From Afipia sp. (lineage in GTDB: Bacteria > Pseudomonadota > Alphaproteobacteria > Rhizobiales > Xanthobacteraceae), in the NCBI GenBank assembly GCA_024508675.1, contig JANINQ010000001.1, positions 124,001 through 188,000 on the forward strand: a DNA stretch of 64,000 nt. Reading direction: 5' to 3'. The notes beneath the pieces were generated by a model, which saw only the letters and a program-made list of their open reading frames with translations, made no database searches and was not told where the DNA came from. Positions 52,481-62,109 of this stretch are shown piece after piece. The translations under genes were made by a program, and so were the position numbers. The first letter of the stretch is position 1. Each line of letters begins with the position of its first letter.

Positions 52481-52928
52481 GTGGTGCCTTTTACCGATTC
52501 TGGATCGAGGTGAAGGAAGTACGGACACGGCGCGAAGCAGTCGCGCGAGTGGCGATACCGTCAAAAGTCAGTCCGTGAGTGCCGTAAGTCGCGTTCAACA
52601 AGGACGCGTTCTCCAAATGCCCGAAGGCAATGAGCCATTGGGCCGGATCAGCCTGAGCCAACAGGCGCGATGTTTTGCAGTTGAGTATACAAGCGCAATA
52701 TCAGGCTTTCGTTCGCTTCGCGGTCCCGGGCAGCGCAGCTCTTTCAGCCTTCGCGCTCGTCATGACCAGCCTTTTTGGAACCTTTCATCCGGCGGGCATC
52801 CCTTGCGGGATTTATGGTTTCAACCCGTCATTTCTGAACGGGATCCAAGGCCCTGAACCGATGGTGTGGCCGGAACGTAGTCGCTCCGGGGCAATATTCC
52901 AAGAGGTTTTTTCTGGACCTTGCCCCCT
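52481..52928. other. 448-base gap with no convincing gene
   Basis: The gap separates prmC's stop from the DUF4167 start. It contains two short hairpins (ATCCC TTGC GGGAT at about 52798-52811; CCCGT ... ACGGG at about 52828-52846), AT-richer stretches, and one 85-codon plus-strand frame with no ribosome-binding site or family. The minus strand has a TATACT at about 52684-52689, a possible -10 box for DUF4167. Part may be decayed repeat. Confidence 0.5.
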
Positions 52929-53822
52929 TTAAATGGCCGCTTTTCGCCCCATGACAGCCCGGTGAATACCGCCGAAATCGGCCTTGGGCGGGTGTGAAAG
53001 GGTTAACCCCGCCAGGCGCATCAGGGTGCTCACATCAGCGCTCTGGTCGTGCCCGACCTCGAAGACCAGAAGGCCGCCAGGTGCGAGCAGCGCGGCCGCC
53101 TGAGGCGTGATGGTGCGATAGGCGTCGAGACCATCCGCGCCGCCATCGAGCGCCAGACGCGGGTCGTAGTCCCGCACATCGCGATCGAGCGCGGCGATGT
53201 CCGCTGAGCGGATATAGGGCGGGTTCGACACAATGAGATCGAAAGGTCCGGACAGCGCGGAGGCGTAATCGCACTGAACGAACGAGACTCGCTCAGTGAG
53301 GTCAAGCTGCGTTGCATTGAGCCTCGCTGTTTCCAGTGCATCCTCGCTGAGGTCGGTGCCGATTCCTTTTGCGGCGGGCAACTCGGACAGCAGCGCCAGC
53401 AGGACGGCGCCGGACCCGGTGCCAATGTCGGCAATGCGAAGCGCTTTTGCCGCCATGATGGGATCATTCCTGATGATCTCCAGCGCGGCGGCGACGATGG
53501 TTTCGGTATCGGGGCGAGGAACCAGTGTCGCCTCTGACAGCCGCAGATCGAGGCCCCAGAATTCCTTGTGGCCGAGAATCCGCGCGACCGGCTCGTGCGA
53601 CAGCCGGCGCTCTGCAAACGAAGCGATGGTGCTTGCCTCGTTGTCGGTGATGAGCCGCGTTGCATGAACCGCAAGGCCGGTGTGATCGAGACCAAGTGCT
53701 GCACCGATCAGAAGCCGCGCGTCGAGCTCGGGCGTTTCGATGCCGCTGGTCTTGAACCGGGTTGCCAATGCGCGCCGCGCCGCCACGACAGTCAGTCCGG
53801 CGAGCGGGGCGCTGATGCTCAC
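52929..53822 (-). CDS. prmC: Release-factor glutamine methyltransferase
   Basis: 297 residues. The N-terminal helical domain (about 1-75) is followed by [27 protein letters not shown], the SAM motif [18 protein letters not shown] and catalytic NPPY in [13 protein letters not shown]. PrmC methylates the Gln of the GGQ motif in RF1/RF2. The start is a GTG overlapping the prfA stop by 4 bases, so translation is coupled to its substrate's gene. DUF4167 follows after the 448-base gap. Confidence 0.96.
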   Translation of the reverse strand: MSISAPLAGLTVVAARRALATRFKTSGIETPELDARLLIGAALGLDHTGLAVHATRLITDNEASTIASFAERRLSHEPVARILGHKEFWGLDLRLSEATLVPRPDTETIVAAALEIIRNDPIMAAKALRIADIGTGSGAVLLALLSELPAAKGIGTDLSEDALETARLNATQLDLTERVSFVQCDYASALSGPFDLIVSNPPYIRSADIAALDRDVRDYDPRLALDGGADGLDAYRTITPQAAALLAPGGLLVFEVGHDQSADVSTLMRLAGLTLSHPPKADFGGIHRAVMGRKAAI

Positions 53823-54904
53823 GACGCGCCGCCCTGTTCCGCAAGCAGCTTGGCCTGATGCTCGGTGGTGAGGGCATCGACCAGTTCGCCGAGCGCATCG
53901 CCGGCGATGACCTGCGGCAGCTTGTAGAGCGTCAGGTTGATGCGGTGGTCGGTGACGCGGCCCTGCGGGAAATTGTAGGTGCGGATGCGTTCGGAGCGGT
54001 CGCCGGAGCCGACCTGGCCCTTGCGTTCGGCGGAGCGTTCAGCATCCACGCGTTGCCGTTCGGCGTCGTAGATGCGCGAGCGCAGGATGTTCATCGCGCT
54101 GGCGCGGTTCTTATGCTGCGAGCGGCTGTCCTGCATCATCACCACGATGCCGGTCGGAATATGCGTGATGCGGATCGCCGACTCGGTCTTGTTAACGTGT
54201 TGTCCGCCTGCGCCCTGCGCGCGCATGGTCTCGATCCGCAGATCGGTTTCCTTGATTGCGACATCGACATCTTCGGCTTCGGGCAACACCGCAACCGTGG
54301 CCGCAGAGGTATGAATGCGGCCCTGGGTTTCGGTGTCGGGCACGCGCTGGACGCGATGCACGCCGGATTCGAATTTCAGCTTGGCGAATGCGCCGCGGCC
54401 CTGCACCTCGGCGATGATTTCCTTGTAGCCGCCCATGGTGCCTTCGGAAGCCGAGATCAGATCGACCTTCCAGCCCTGCAGCGATGCAAAACGCTCGTAC
54501 ATGCGGAACAGGTCGCCGGCGAACAGCGACGCCTCGTCGCCGCCGGTACCAGCGCGGATTTCGAGCACCACGTTGCGCTCGTCCATCGCATCCTTTGGCA
54601 ACAGCGCAATGCGAATATCCTGCGCCAGCTCGTCACGGCGCGCTTCAAGCTCCGGCCGTTCGCTTTCCGCCATGGACCGCATCTCGGGGTCCGTCCCAGT
54701 ATCCGCAATCAATGCGTCGATGCCGTTGATCTCATCGACGGCCGATCGATAGGCCTTCACCGCATCCACCACCGGCGTCAGCTCGCTCAATTCGCGGGTG
54801 ATGCGGACATAGGTTTCCGAGTTGACCTGGCCGAGCAGTTCGGCCTCCAGCGCAGCATGACGCGCCAGCAGGGTGTCGAGTTTGGATTCGGGCAGTGCGG
54901 TCAT
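53819..54904 (-). CDS. prfA: Peptide chain release factor 1
   Basis: 361 residues. [12 protein letters not shown] holds the GGQ motif (233-235) that hydrolyses peptidyl-tRNA. The codon-recognition tripeptide region reads [12 protein letters not shown] (Pro189-Asp190-Thr191) where E. coli RF1 has Pro-Ala-Thr; this appears to be usual for the Bradyrhizobium group but is a notable substitution at a stop-codon-reading site. [21 protein letters not shown] is the helical domain-3 motif. It terminates translation at UAA and UAG. prmC is coupled downstream and ptsP lies upstream. Confidence 0.96.
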   Translation of the reverse strand: MTALPESKLDTLLARHAALEAELLGQVNSETYVRITRELSELTPVVDAVKAYRSAVDEINGIDALIADTGTDPEMRSMAESERPELEARRDELAQDIRIALLPKDAMDERNVVLEIRAGTGGDEASLFAGDLFRMYERFASLQGWKVDLISASEGTMGGYKEIIAEVQGRGAFAKLKFESGVHRVQRVPDTETQGRIHTSAATVAVLPEAEDVDVAIKETDLRIETMRAQGAGGQHVNKTESAIRITHIPTGIVVMMQDSRSQHKNRASAMNILRSRIYDAERQRVDAERSAERKGQVGSGDRSERIRTYNFPQGRVTDHRINLTLYKLPQVIAGDALGELVDALTTEHQAKLLAEQGGAS

Positions 54905-54962
54905 GAGCTTCGTTCGATGAGAAAGGATTCAGCGGCGTGCGTCAGTCTGATGCTGAGCGTCG

Positions 54963-57230
54963 CTACAACGGAAGCCCTTCGGCTTCAGCGAATTCCATCA
55001 GCTTGCTGCGGATCGAAACGCTGCCCGCCGGCGCATTCAGCAGCGGCACGATCATCGCTTCGGCCTTCTTCGCATCGAGATCGAGGATTAGCGCTTTCAC
55101 CGGGCCGTGCGCGGTGGCCGAGAGCGACAGCGAGCGATAGCCGAGCGCGATCAGCGCCAGCGCGCCGAGCGGCTGCGAGGCCATCTCACCGCAGAGCGAG
55201 ACGGATTTTCCCGCGGCGTTGGTCTTCTGCGCGATGTCGCGCAAGGCGCGCAGGATTGGCGCGGACAGCGTGTCGAACCGCTCGCTGACCCGCGAGTTGC
55301 CGCGGTCCACTGCAAAGAGGAACTGAAACAGATCGTTCGAACCGACGGAAATGAAGTCGACCCGCTTGAGCAGTTCGTCCATCTGATAGAGCAGTGCAGG
55401 AACCTCGACCATGGTACCGACATCGACGCGCTCGGGCAGGGTGTGTCCGTGCTGGCGCAGATAGGTCAGTTCGCGCTCGATCACGAGCTTGGCCTGATCG
55501 AATTCATCGACCTGCGAGATCATCGGGAACATGACGCGCAGGTATCTGCCAGAAGCCGCGCGGAGCAGCGCGCGGATCTGTCCGCGCAGCAGCCCCGGCC
55601 GGTCGAGGCCGAGCCGGATTGCGCGCCAGCCGAGCGCCGGGTTTTCCTCGACGATCGTGTCCATGTACGGCAGCGCCTTGTCGCCGCCGATATCGAGGGT
55701 GCGGAATGTCACCGGCTTTTGTCCGGCGGCATCGAGCACCGCGCGATAGAGCGCGAGCTGTTCGCTGGTGCGCGGCAGGCTCTGCCCGACCATGAACTGC
55801 AGTTCGGTGCGGAACAGGCCGATGCCGGATGACCCGGTATCGTCGATATGCGGCAGGTCGATCACCAGACCGGCATTGATCATCAGATCGACCGGCTGTC
55901 CGTCCTTCGTGATGCAGGGCTTGTCGCGCAGCTCACGATACTGCTCCTGACGCCGCGCGCGGAAGCGGACGCGCTCGGCATAGGCCGACTGAATCTCGTT
56001 CGACGGGCGGATGTAGATCGAACCCGAGGTGCCATCGACAATGATCGCGTCGCCGGGATCGGCGATGCCGGCGGCGTTCGGCACTTCGCCAACCGCCGGA
56101 ATGCCGAGAGCGCGCGCCACGATTGAGACGTGCGAATTGGCGGTGCCTTCTTCCAGCACAAGGCCACGCAGCCGCTTGCGGTCGTAGTCGAGCAGGGCCG
56201 CCGGACCCATCGACCGCGCGATCAGGATGGCGTTGTCGGGCAATTGTTCGCGCGAAGGCGCGTGATCCTGTCCGACCAGCTGCCGCATCAGGCGGTGGCC
56301 CAGATCCTCAAGGTCGTGCAGGCGATCGCGTAAATAGGGATCGGTGGAGCGCAGCATGCGCGCGCGGGTGTCCGACTGCACGCGCTCGACCGCGGCTTCC
56401 GCGGTGAGGCCGGTGGCGACCGCTTCATGCAGCTTGTGCTGCCAGCCCTGATCGTTCGCGAACATGCGATAGGCTTCGAGCACGTCGCGATGTTCGCCGC
56501 CCTCGGCGACATCGCCGCGCTCCAGCATGCGATCGAGGTCCGCACGCAGCTTCAGGATCGCGCTGTCGAGCCGCTTGAGTTCTTTCGGCAGGTCTTCGGC
56601 GATGTAATTGGTGATGACGACGCGCGGCTCGTGCAGCACCACATGGCCGAGCGCGATGCCATCCGAGAGGACCGCGCCGGTCTTGTGCAGCGAGTGGCGT
56701 GCCGCAGGCTCCGCGCCGGGGCGCGCGATCGACGACAGTTCGCCCGAGGCGATCATTTCCGCGACCACCATGGCGGTGGTCTGCAGCGCCTCGACTTCCT
56801 CCTCGACGTAGGTGCGGTGGGCGCGGTTCTGCACCACCAGCACGCCGAGCGTGTTGCCCGAGCGCAGGATCGGAACGCCGAGGAACGAGTGATAGATTTC
56901 TTCGCCGGTTTCCGGGCGATACGAGAACGCCGGATGCGATTGTGCGTTCGACAGGTTCAGTGGTGTCGCTTCGGATGCGACGAGGCCGACAAGGCCTTCA
57001 TGGGCGTTCAGCACTGTCTGGTGGACAGCGTCGCGGTTCAGACCTTCGGTGGCATAGAGCTCAAGGGTGTTGTCGACGCGCAGCACGTAGGTCGAGCAGA
57101 CCTCCGCCACCATATTGGCGGCGATCAGCACCACGATCTTGTCGAGCCGTTCCTGAGCGCTGACCTGTTCGGCCATCACTTCGCGGAGCCGTCTCAACAA
57201 GACGCGGGGGCCTCCCAGCGCGCTCCGCAT
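54963..57230 (-). CDS. ptsP: PTS-Ntr enzyme I (phosphoenolpyruvate-protein phosphotransferase)
   Basis: 755 residues. An N-terminal GAF domain (about 20-160, AQERLDKIVVLIAANMVAEVCSTYVL) distinguishes PtsP from the sugar-specific EI. The phospho-His is in LEEGTANSHVSIVARALGIPAVG (about 365). The PEP-binding barrel follows with GIGLFRTELQFM, RTLDIGGDKALPYM, VGTMVEVPALLYQ and FISVGSNDLFQFLFAVDR. It starts the PTS-Ntr phosphorelay that controls potassium transport and nitrogen-related responses. ATG 57230 has AAGGA upstream. The 58 bases to prfA suggest cotranscription. Confidence 0.96.
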   Translation of the reverse strand: MRSALGGPRVLLRRLREVMAEQVSAQERLDKIVVLIAANMVAEVCSTYVLRVDNTLELYATEGLNRDAVHQTVLNAHEGLVGLVASEATPLNLSNAQSHPAFSYRPETGEEIYHSFLGVPILRSGNTLGVLVVQNRAHRTYVEEEVEALQTTAMVVAEMIASGELSSIARPGAEPAARHSLHKTGAVLSDGIALGHVVLHEPRVVITNYIAEDLPKELKRLDSAILKLRADLDRMLERGDVAEGGEHRDVLEAYRMFANDQGWQHKLHEAVATGLTAEAAVERVQSDTRARMLRSTDPYLRDRLHDLEDLGHRLMRQLVGQDHAPSREQLPDNAILIARSMGPAALLDYDRKRLRGLVLEEGTANSHVSIVARALGIPAVGEVPNAAGIADPGDAIIVDGTSGSIYIRPSNEIQSAYAERVRFRARRQEQYRELRDKPCITKDGQPVDLMINAGLVIDLPHIDDTGSSGIGLFRTELQFMVGQSLPRTSEQLALYRAVLDAAGQKPVTFRTLDIGGDKALPYMDTIVEENPALGWRAIRLGLDRPGLLRGQIRALLRAASGRYLRVMFPMISQVDEFDQAKLVIERELTYLRQHGHTLPERVDVGTMVEVPALLYQMDELLKRVDFISVGSNDLFQFLFAVDRGNSRVSERFDTLSAPILRALRDIAQKTNAAGKSVSLCGEMASQPLGALALIALGYRSLSLSATAHGPVKALILDLDAKKAEAMIVPLLNAPAGSVSIRSKLMEFAEAEGLPL

Positions 57231-57512
57231 CCGTTGACATCCTTACCCGCAACTCCAGCACGGCCCGCAACCGGCTGCGATAGCGTTAACTAGCAGTAAA
57301 ACAACGACTTTTCAGGTCTCGCGGGCCGCTTGGCCGATTTTGGGACGCAGCAGACGGTCCAGAATCGAAAGGCGCGGGCGCGGGTGCCTTGTCCTGAGGC
57401 TATATCGAATTGAGGCGCGTTTTGCCAAGCAAAACACCTGCCAAAGATGAGAGGCAGTCCAGCAAAATGACCTCGGCAAAATGCCGCGGCGGAGTGACGG
57501 CGGGACCGGGCC

Positions 57513-58766
57513 TCAGGCCTGATCCAGCCCGTAAAGCGTATGCAGTGTCCGGACCGCCAGCTCGGTATAGGCGGCGTCGATCAGCAGCGAGAACTTGATC
57601 TCGGAGGTGGTGATGGCGCGGATGTTGATATTGCGCTCCGACAGCGCCTTGAACGCCTGCGCGGCGACGCCCGCATGGCTGCGCATGCCGATACCGATCA
57701 CCGAGACCTTGGCGACGTCGGTGGCCGAATCCATCGCCTTGTAGCCGATCTTGTCCTTCGCCTTGGTGATGGTGTCCTTGGCGCGGTTGTATTCGGAGGC
57801 GGGCACCGTGAAGGTCAGGTCGGTGTATTTGCCGTCCTCGGACACGTTCTGCACGATCATGTCGACATTGATGCTGGCATCCGCCAGCGGCCCGAAGATC
57901 GCAGCCGCGATGCCCGGCTTGTCTTCGATCTGGCGCACGGAAATCTGCGCTTCATCCTTCGAGAAGGCGATACCGGTGACGACCTGGTTTTCCATGATTT
58001 CCTCCTCGCTGCAGATCAGCGTTCCCGGCGGCGTGCCGTGGGGATCGATATCTTCCGGCTTGTCGAAGCTCGAGCGCACGAACACCGGGACGTTGTGAAC
58101 CATGCCCAGTTCCACGGAGCGGACCTGAAGCACCTTGGCGCCGAGGGACGCCATTTCCAGCATTTCCTCGAAGGCGACCTTTTCCAGCCGCTTCGCCTTG
58201 GGCACCACGCGCGGGTCTGTAGTGTAGACGCCGTCGACGTCGGTGTAGATGTCGCAGCGGTCGGCGTGGATCGCGGCTGCGATCGCAACGGCGGACGTAT
58301 CGGAGCCGCCGCGCCCCAGCGTGGTAATGCGGCCGGTCGGTTCATGGATGCCCTGGAAGCCGGCGATGACCGCGACTTCCTTGCGCTCCTTGAAGCGCTT
58401 GATCAGTTCGGTGCCGTCGATGCCGGTGATGCGGGCCGAGGCATGCGCTTCGCTGGTCTGGATCGGAATCTGCCAGCCCTGCCACGAGCGCGCCTGAATG
58501 CCGAGCGCCTGCAGCGCAATCGCCAGCAGGCCGGAGGTCACCTGTTCGCCGGAGGCCACGATGGCATCGTATTCGCGGGCATCGTGCAGCGGCGAGGTCT
58601 CGGTGGCCCAGGCCACGAGCTCATTGGTCTTGCCGGACATGGCCGACACCACCACGGCGACGTCATGGCCGGCATCGACCTCACGTTTCACATGCTGTGC
58701 GACGTTGCGGATGCGCTCGATGTTGGCGACGGACGTGCCGCCGAATTTCATGACTAGGCGGCCCAT
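57513..58766 (-). CDS. lysC: Aspartate kinase
   Basis: 417 residues. RLVMKFGGTSVANIERIRNVA is the conserved KFGGTS nucleotide site; TLGRGGSDTSAVAIAAAI and DGVYTTDPR are further kinase motifs. Two C-terminal ACT domains (ISVRQIEDKPGIAAAIFGPLADASINVDMIVQNVS and VSVIGIGMRSHAGVAAQAFKALSERNINIRAI) bind lysine/threonine. It phosphorylates aspartate to open the lysine, threonine and methionine branch. Stop to ptsP start is 282 bases without a gene. It is divergent from the PH-domain gene. Confidence 0.97.
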   Translation of the reverse strand: MGRLVMKFGGTSVANIERIRNVAQHVKREVDAGHDVAVVVSAMSGKTNELVAWATETSPLHDAREYDAIVASGEQVTSGLLAIALQALGIQARSWQGWQIPIQTSEAHASARITGIDGTELIKRFKERKEVAVIAGFQGIHEPTGRITTLGRGGSDTSAVAIAAAIHADRCDIYTDVDGVYTTDPRVVPKAKRLEKVAFEEMLEMASLGAKVLQVRSVELGMVHNVPVFVRSSFDKPEDIDPHGTPPGTLICSEEEIMENQVVTGIAFSKDEAQISVRQIEDKPGIAAAIFGPLADASINVDMIVQNVSEDGKYTDLTFTVPASEYNRAKDTITKAKDKIGYKAMDSATDVAKVSVIGIGMRSHAGVAAQAFKALSERNINIRAITTSEIKFSLLIDAAYTELAVRTLHTLYGLDQA

Positions 58767-58928
58767 GCTCTCTTTTCGCGACGAATGGCGCTGTCCCGGT
58801 TGGCTGATTTCGTTAAGGAGCCGGTTCCGTGCAAAACGGAGGCATGGCCCCGAAAAGGCGGCTATACATACCCATCAGGTCCGGGGCAAGCAACACGCTT
58901 GGTCCCGGGGACGCGGTTGAGGACGGGA

Positions 58929-59384
58929 ATGGGCCGCTATATCGACGATATTCTGCAGCCGGGGGAGAAGGTCCTGTATTCGACCACGATTCACGGGATT
59001 GTCTATGTGCCGGGGCTGCTTTGCCTTGCCGGCGCGGGGGCCTGCTTCGTGGCCTCGGGCGGAGGCGTTATTTTCCCGCTGGCCGCCGTGGGCGCGCTGC
59101 TTGGGCTGGCCGGTGTATTTCTGGTGTTCAAGGCCTGGTTTCAGCGCTGGATCACCGAGACCGACGTGACCTCGCTTCGTGTGGTTCACAAGGAGGGGTT
59201 TATCCAGCGCCAGACCTTTGAAATCAGTTTGGATAAAATCGAAAGTGTCGACGTTACCCAAAGCATCCTCGGGCGGATTTTTGGGTGGGGAGATGTCAAG
59301 GTGAACGGTGTCGGGGAAGGCACGAAGACGATAAAGATGATCGGCGCGCCCATCGAGTTTCGCAACCACATCACGGCGCGCTAA
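58929..59384 (+). CDS. Membrane protein with bacterial PH (DUF304-like) domain
   Basis: ATG 58929 (GAGGACGGGA upstream) gives 151 residues; the longer frame back to 58785 overlaps the lysC start region. Residues 25-70 hold two hydrophobic helices (GIVYVPGLLCLAGAGACFVAS, FPLAAVGALLGLAGVFLVFKAW). The rest is a PH-like sheet: ITETDVTSLRVVHKEGFIQRQTFEISLDKIESVDVTQSILGRIFGWGDVKVNGVG. The family is thought to organise at the membrane; function is unknown. ubiG follows 18 bases later, so the two are probably cotranscribed. Confidence 0.85.
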   Translation: MGRYIDDILQPGEKVLYSTTIHGIVYVPGLLCLAGAGACFVASGGGVIFPLAAVGALLGLAGVFLVFKAWFQRWITETDVTSLRVVHKEGFIQRQTFEISLDKIESVDVTQSILGRIFGWGDVKVNGVGEGTKTIKMIGAPIEFRNHITAR

Positions 59385-59402
59385 CCGGACAAGACCATCG
59401 GC

Positions 59403-60152
59403 ATGACCACGAATTCTCCATCTGCGTCCACGGTCGATCCCGCCGAAGTCGCGCGATTCTCGGAACTGTCCGAGCAATGGTGGGACCCGAAAGGGAAGAT
59501 GGCGCCGCTGCACAAGATCAATCCGCTGCGGCTGGCTTATATCCGCGATGCAGCGTGCCGGAAATTCGACCGCAATCCGAAAAGCCTGAACTGCCTTGCG
59601 GGATTGCGCATTCTCGACATCGGGTGTGGCGCGGGGCTGTTGTGTGAGCCTCTGACGCGCCTTGGCGCGCAGGTGATCGGTGTGGACCCGTCAGCGACGA
59701 ATATCTCGGTCGCGAAGCTTCACGCCGAGCGCGGGCATCTCTCCATCGATTATCGCTGCACCACCATCGAAGAGATGGACCCGCGCGAGCGCTTCGACAT
59801 CGTGCTGGCGATGGAAGTGGTTGAACATGTCGCCAATGTCGGGATGTTCCTCGATCGCTGCGCGGCGCTTCTGAAGCCGTCGAGCATGCTGGTGGCATCC
59901 ACCATCAACCGGAACTGGAAGAGCTTCGCGCTCGCCATTGTCGGCGCCGAGTATGTGCTGCGCTGGCTGCCGCGCGGCACCCATCAGTGGGACAAGTTCG
60001 TCACGCCGGCCGAACTGACCCATCATCTCGAGCGCAACAAGCTCGCCATCAGCGATCAGGCCGGTGTGGTCTACAATCCGATTGCCGACCGCTGGAGCGT
60101 CTCGTCCGACATGGACGTGAATTACATGGTCGTGGCGGAAGCGGCGATTTAG
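59403..60152 (+). CDS. ubiG: Ubiquinone biosynthesis O-methyltransferase
   Basis: 249 residues. DPAEVARFSELSEQWWDPKGKMAPLHKINPLRLAYIRD is the UbiG N-terminal signature; ILDIGCGAGLLCEPLTRLGAQVIGVD is the SAM-binding motif, with EVVEHVANVGMFL and INRNWKSFALAIVGAEYVLRWLPRGTHQWDKFVTPAEL after it. It carries out two O-methylations in ubiquinone synthesis. Upstream is the PH-domain membrane gene. The quinone it helps make is the substrate of the bd oxidase encoded earlier in the window. Confidence 0.97.
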   Translation: MTTNSPSASTVDPAEVARFSELSEQWWDPKGKMAPLHKINPLRLAYIRDAACRKFDRNPKSLNCLAGLRILDIGCGAGLLCEPLTRLGAQVIGVDPSATNISVAKLHAERGHLSIDYRCTTIEEMDPRERFDIVLAMEVVEHVANVGMFLDRCAALLKPSSMLVASTINRNWKSFALAIVGAEYVLRWLPRGTHQWDKFVTPAELTHHLERNKLAISDQAGVVYNPIADRWSVSSDMDVNYMVVAEAAI

Positions 60153-60251
60153 GCCAGACGCAACACCGGCATGAGATCGCGCCGGTTGACCTCGGGCTTC
60201 AGACAAGGCCTTTAGGACCATGGCGCTATCGCCTTTTTGGTCCCTTCTTTC

Positions 60252-61151
60252 ATGACCCAGCTTATTTGGCTCTGGATTCCCTTCACGCTGCTGGCCGCCG
60301 CGGGGCAGGTCGTGCGCAATGCGATGCAGCGCGGGCTGACGGCGCAGCTCGGCACGCTGGGTGCGACCCACATCCGCTTTCTGTTCGGCTTCCCGTTTTC
60401 GCTGATCTTTCTCGGATTGATCCTTGCTGTGAACGGCGATCGGCTGCCGTGGCCAGAACCCGGCTTCTGGGCGTGGCTGGTGGTCGGCGGCATGGCGCAG
60501 ATTCTGGCGACCGCGCTGATGCTGATGGCCATGAACGAGCGATCATTCGTGGTGACCACGGCGTATCTGAAGACCGAGGCGATCCAGGCAGCGATCTTCG
60601 GCTTCGTATTCCTGTCAGACCATCTCACGGCATTGAAAGTCGCGGCCATTCTCGTCGCCACCGTCGGCGTCGTGATCACGGCGCTGCGGCCGGATGGTAT
60701 GAAGGGATTTGGCGATCTGAAGCCCACGGTGCTTGGACTTGTTGCCGCGGCATTCTTCGCCCTGTCGGCGGTCGGCTATCGCGGCGCGATCCTCAACGTC
60801 ACCGGCGTCAGCTTCGTCACCGCCGCCAGCGTCACGCTGGTGGCGACACTGCTGATGCAGTCCATCGTCCTGTCCGGCTGGCTGATCGTGCGCTCGCCGG
60901 GGACCATGACCGCGATCTTCCGGCTCTGGAAGCCGTCGATGTTCGCCGGATTCATGGGGTCGTTCGCATCACTGTTCTGGTTTCTCGCTTTTGCGCTGAC
61001 AGCAGCGGCGAATGTGCGCACGCTGGCGCTGGTCGAAGTGCTGTTCGCGCAGGCTGTCGCTTATTACTCGATGAAACAGAAAATATCCCTTCGCGAGATG
61101 TCCGGCATCGCGCTGATCCTGATCGGCGTGGCGATGCTGGTTTCGGGCTGA
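60252..61151 (+). CDS. EamA/DMT-family membrane transporter
   Basis: 299 residues from ATG 60252 (a TTG at 60237 is the over-long option). Ten hydrophobic helices in two EamA repeats are visible; AAAGQVVRNAMQRGLTAQLGTLGATHIRFLFGFPFSLIFL opens the first and FFALSAVGYRGAILNVTGVSFVTAASVTLVATLLMQS the second. Substrate is unknown. It converges with a half-size EamA gene, with one base between stop codons. Confidence 0.88.
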   Translation: MTQLIWLWIPFTLLAAAGQVVRNAMQRGLTAQLGTLGATHIRFLFGFPFSLIFLGLILAVNGDRLPWPEPGFWAWLVVGGMAQILATALMLMAMNERSFVVTTAYLKTEAIQAAIFGFVFLSDHLTALKVAAILVATVGVVITALRPDGMKGFGDLKPTVLGLVAAAFFALSAVGYRGAILNVTGVSFVTAASVTLVATLLMQSIVLSGWLIVRSPGTMTAIFRLWKPSMFAGFMGSFASLFWFLAFALTAAANVRTLALVEVLFAQAVAYYSMKQKISLREMSGIALILIGVAMLVSG

Positions 61152-61152
61152 G

Positions 61153-61614
61153 CTATTTCCTGATTGCGAGCAGCACTGCGCCCGCCGCGATGAGGGCAAT
61201 CCCGAGCCAGCCGGTGGCGGAGGGGCGCTCGCCAAGGAACACAAAAGCGAACAGTGCCACCAGCACCACGCTCAGCTTGTCGATCGGTGCGACAAGCGTG
61301 GCGGGTCCGAGTTTCAGCGCTCGGAAGTAACACAGCCACGAAGCGCCGGTTGCGAGGCCGGACAGGACGAGGAATGTCCATGTCCTTGCCGAAACGTCGC
61401 CGAGCGCGCGAAACTGTCCGGTCGCGAAAAGCAGCACCGCGAAACTCGCAAGCACAATGACAGTGCGGATGAATGTCGCCAGATCCGGATTGATGTCCTC
61501 GACACCGATCTTGGCAAAGATCGCTGTAAGTGCGGCGAACACCGCCGACAGCACCGCCCACATCTGCCAGGACCCTGACAGTGAGCCGGACCAGGAGATC
61601 GAATCAGGGCTCAT
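61153..61614 (-). CDS. Half-size EamA/DMT-family membrane protein
   Basis: 153 residues with about four or five helices, one EamA repeat (QMWAVLSAVFAALTAIFAKIGVEDINPDLATFIRT to LGWLGIALIAAGAVLLAIRK). The single-repeat length means it would need to pair, as four-helix SMR-type or five-helix EamA half-proteins do. Motif APIDKLSVVLVALFAFVFLGERPS is the EamA end. No partner is next to it except the full-length carrier on the opposite strand. Confidence 0.87.
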   Translation of the reverse strand: MSPDSISWSGSLSGSWQMWAVLSAVFAALTAIFAKIGVEDINPDLATFIRTVIVLASFAVLLFATGQFRALGDVSARTWTFLVLSGLATGASWLCYFRALKLGPATLVAPIDKLSVVLVALFAFVFLGERPSATGWLGIALIAAGAVLLAIRK

Positions 61615-61641
61615 GTCGACCTCCCGGGATGTTCGCGGAAT

Positions 61642-62109
61642 CTAGTTCCTGTCGCCCGGCAGTACGGGCAGGGCAGCCACATCGATGCCTTCGTCGACCA
61701 GCGAGCGGGCTTCGTCCGCGGTCGCCTCGCCGTAGATGGCGCGCTGCTCGATGTCGCCGTAATGCATCTTGCGGGCTTCTTCGGGAAACTTGTTGCCGAC
61801 ATCATCCGCGTTCTTGAGAACGTGGTCGCGCAGTTCCCGGAGCTTTGAGAGAAGCTCGCGCTCCTGCGGTGCCATCACCAACGAGGTCGACGATGTATCC
61901 TCGGTGGGCGCAGTCACAGGCTCCGTCGCCGATTTCGATTTGCCCTTGCGCGCAATGCGCGGCGCCATGATGGCCTTTTCGACCTTGGTAGAGTCGCAGG
62001 AAGGACAGGCGACCAGCCCGCGCTTGCGCTGGCTGTCGTAGGCCGATGAATTCTGGAACCAGCTTTCGAATGCGTGGCCGCGCTCACAGCGCAGCGAATA
62101 GCGGATCAT
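61642..62109 (-). CDS. DUF1178 zinc-ribbon protein
   Basis: 155 residues. The N-terminus MIRYSLRCERGHAFESWFQNS followed by ACPSCDSTKVEKAIMAPRI carries Cys-x4-His-like and CxxC ligands of a zinc ribbon, as in the DUF1178 family. The C-terminal half is helical with EDGNKFPEEARKMHYGDIEQR-like charged motifs (read as NADDVGNKFPEEARKM). Function is unknown. The ATG overlaps the stop of the amidase gene upstream by 4 bases, so translation is coupled. Confidence 0.9.
   Translation of the reverse strand: MIRYSLRCERGHAFESWFQNSSAYDSQRKRGLVACPSCDSTKVEKAIMAPRIARKGKSKSATEPVTAPTEDTSSTSLVMAPQERELLSKLRELRDHVLKNADDVGNKFPEEARKMHYGDIEQRAIYGEATADEARSLVDEGIDVAALPVLPGDRN

Noticed and set aside
51955-52513. Plus-strand frames across DUF4167 that look hydrophobic
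   Set aside because: Leu/Ile runs result from reading Gln/Asn codon repeats in antisense.
52675-52932. 85-codon plus-strand frame in the prmC-DUF4167 gap
   Set aside because: No ribosome-binding site, no recognised family, and it runs into prmC from the opposite strand.
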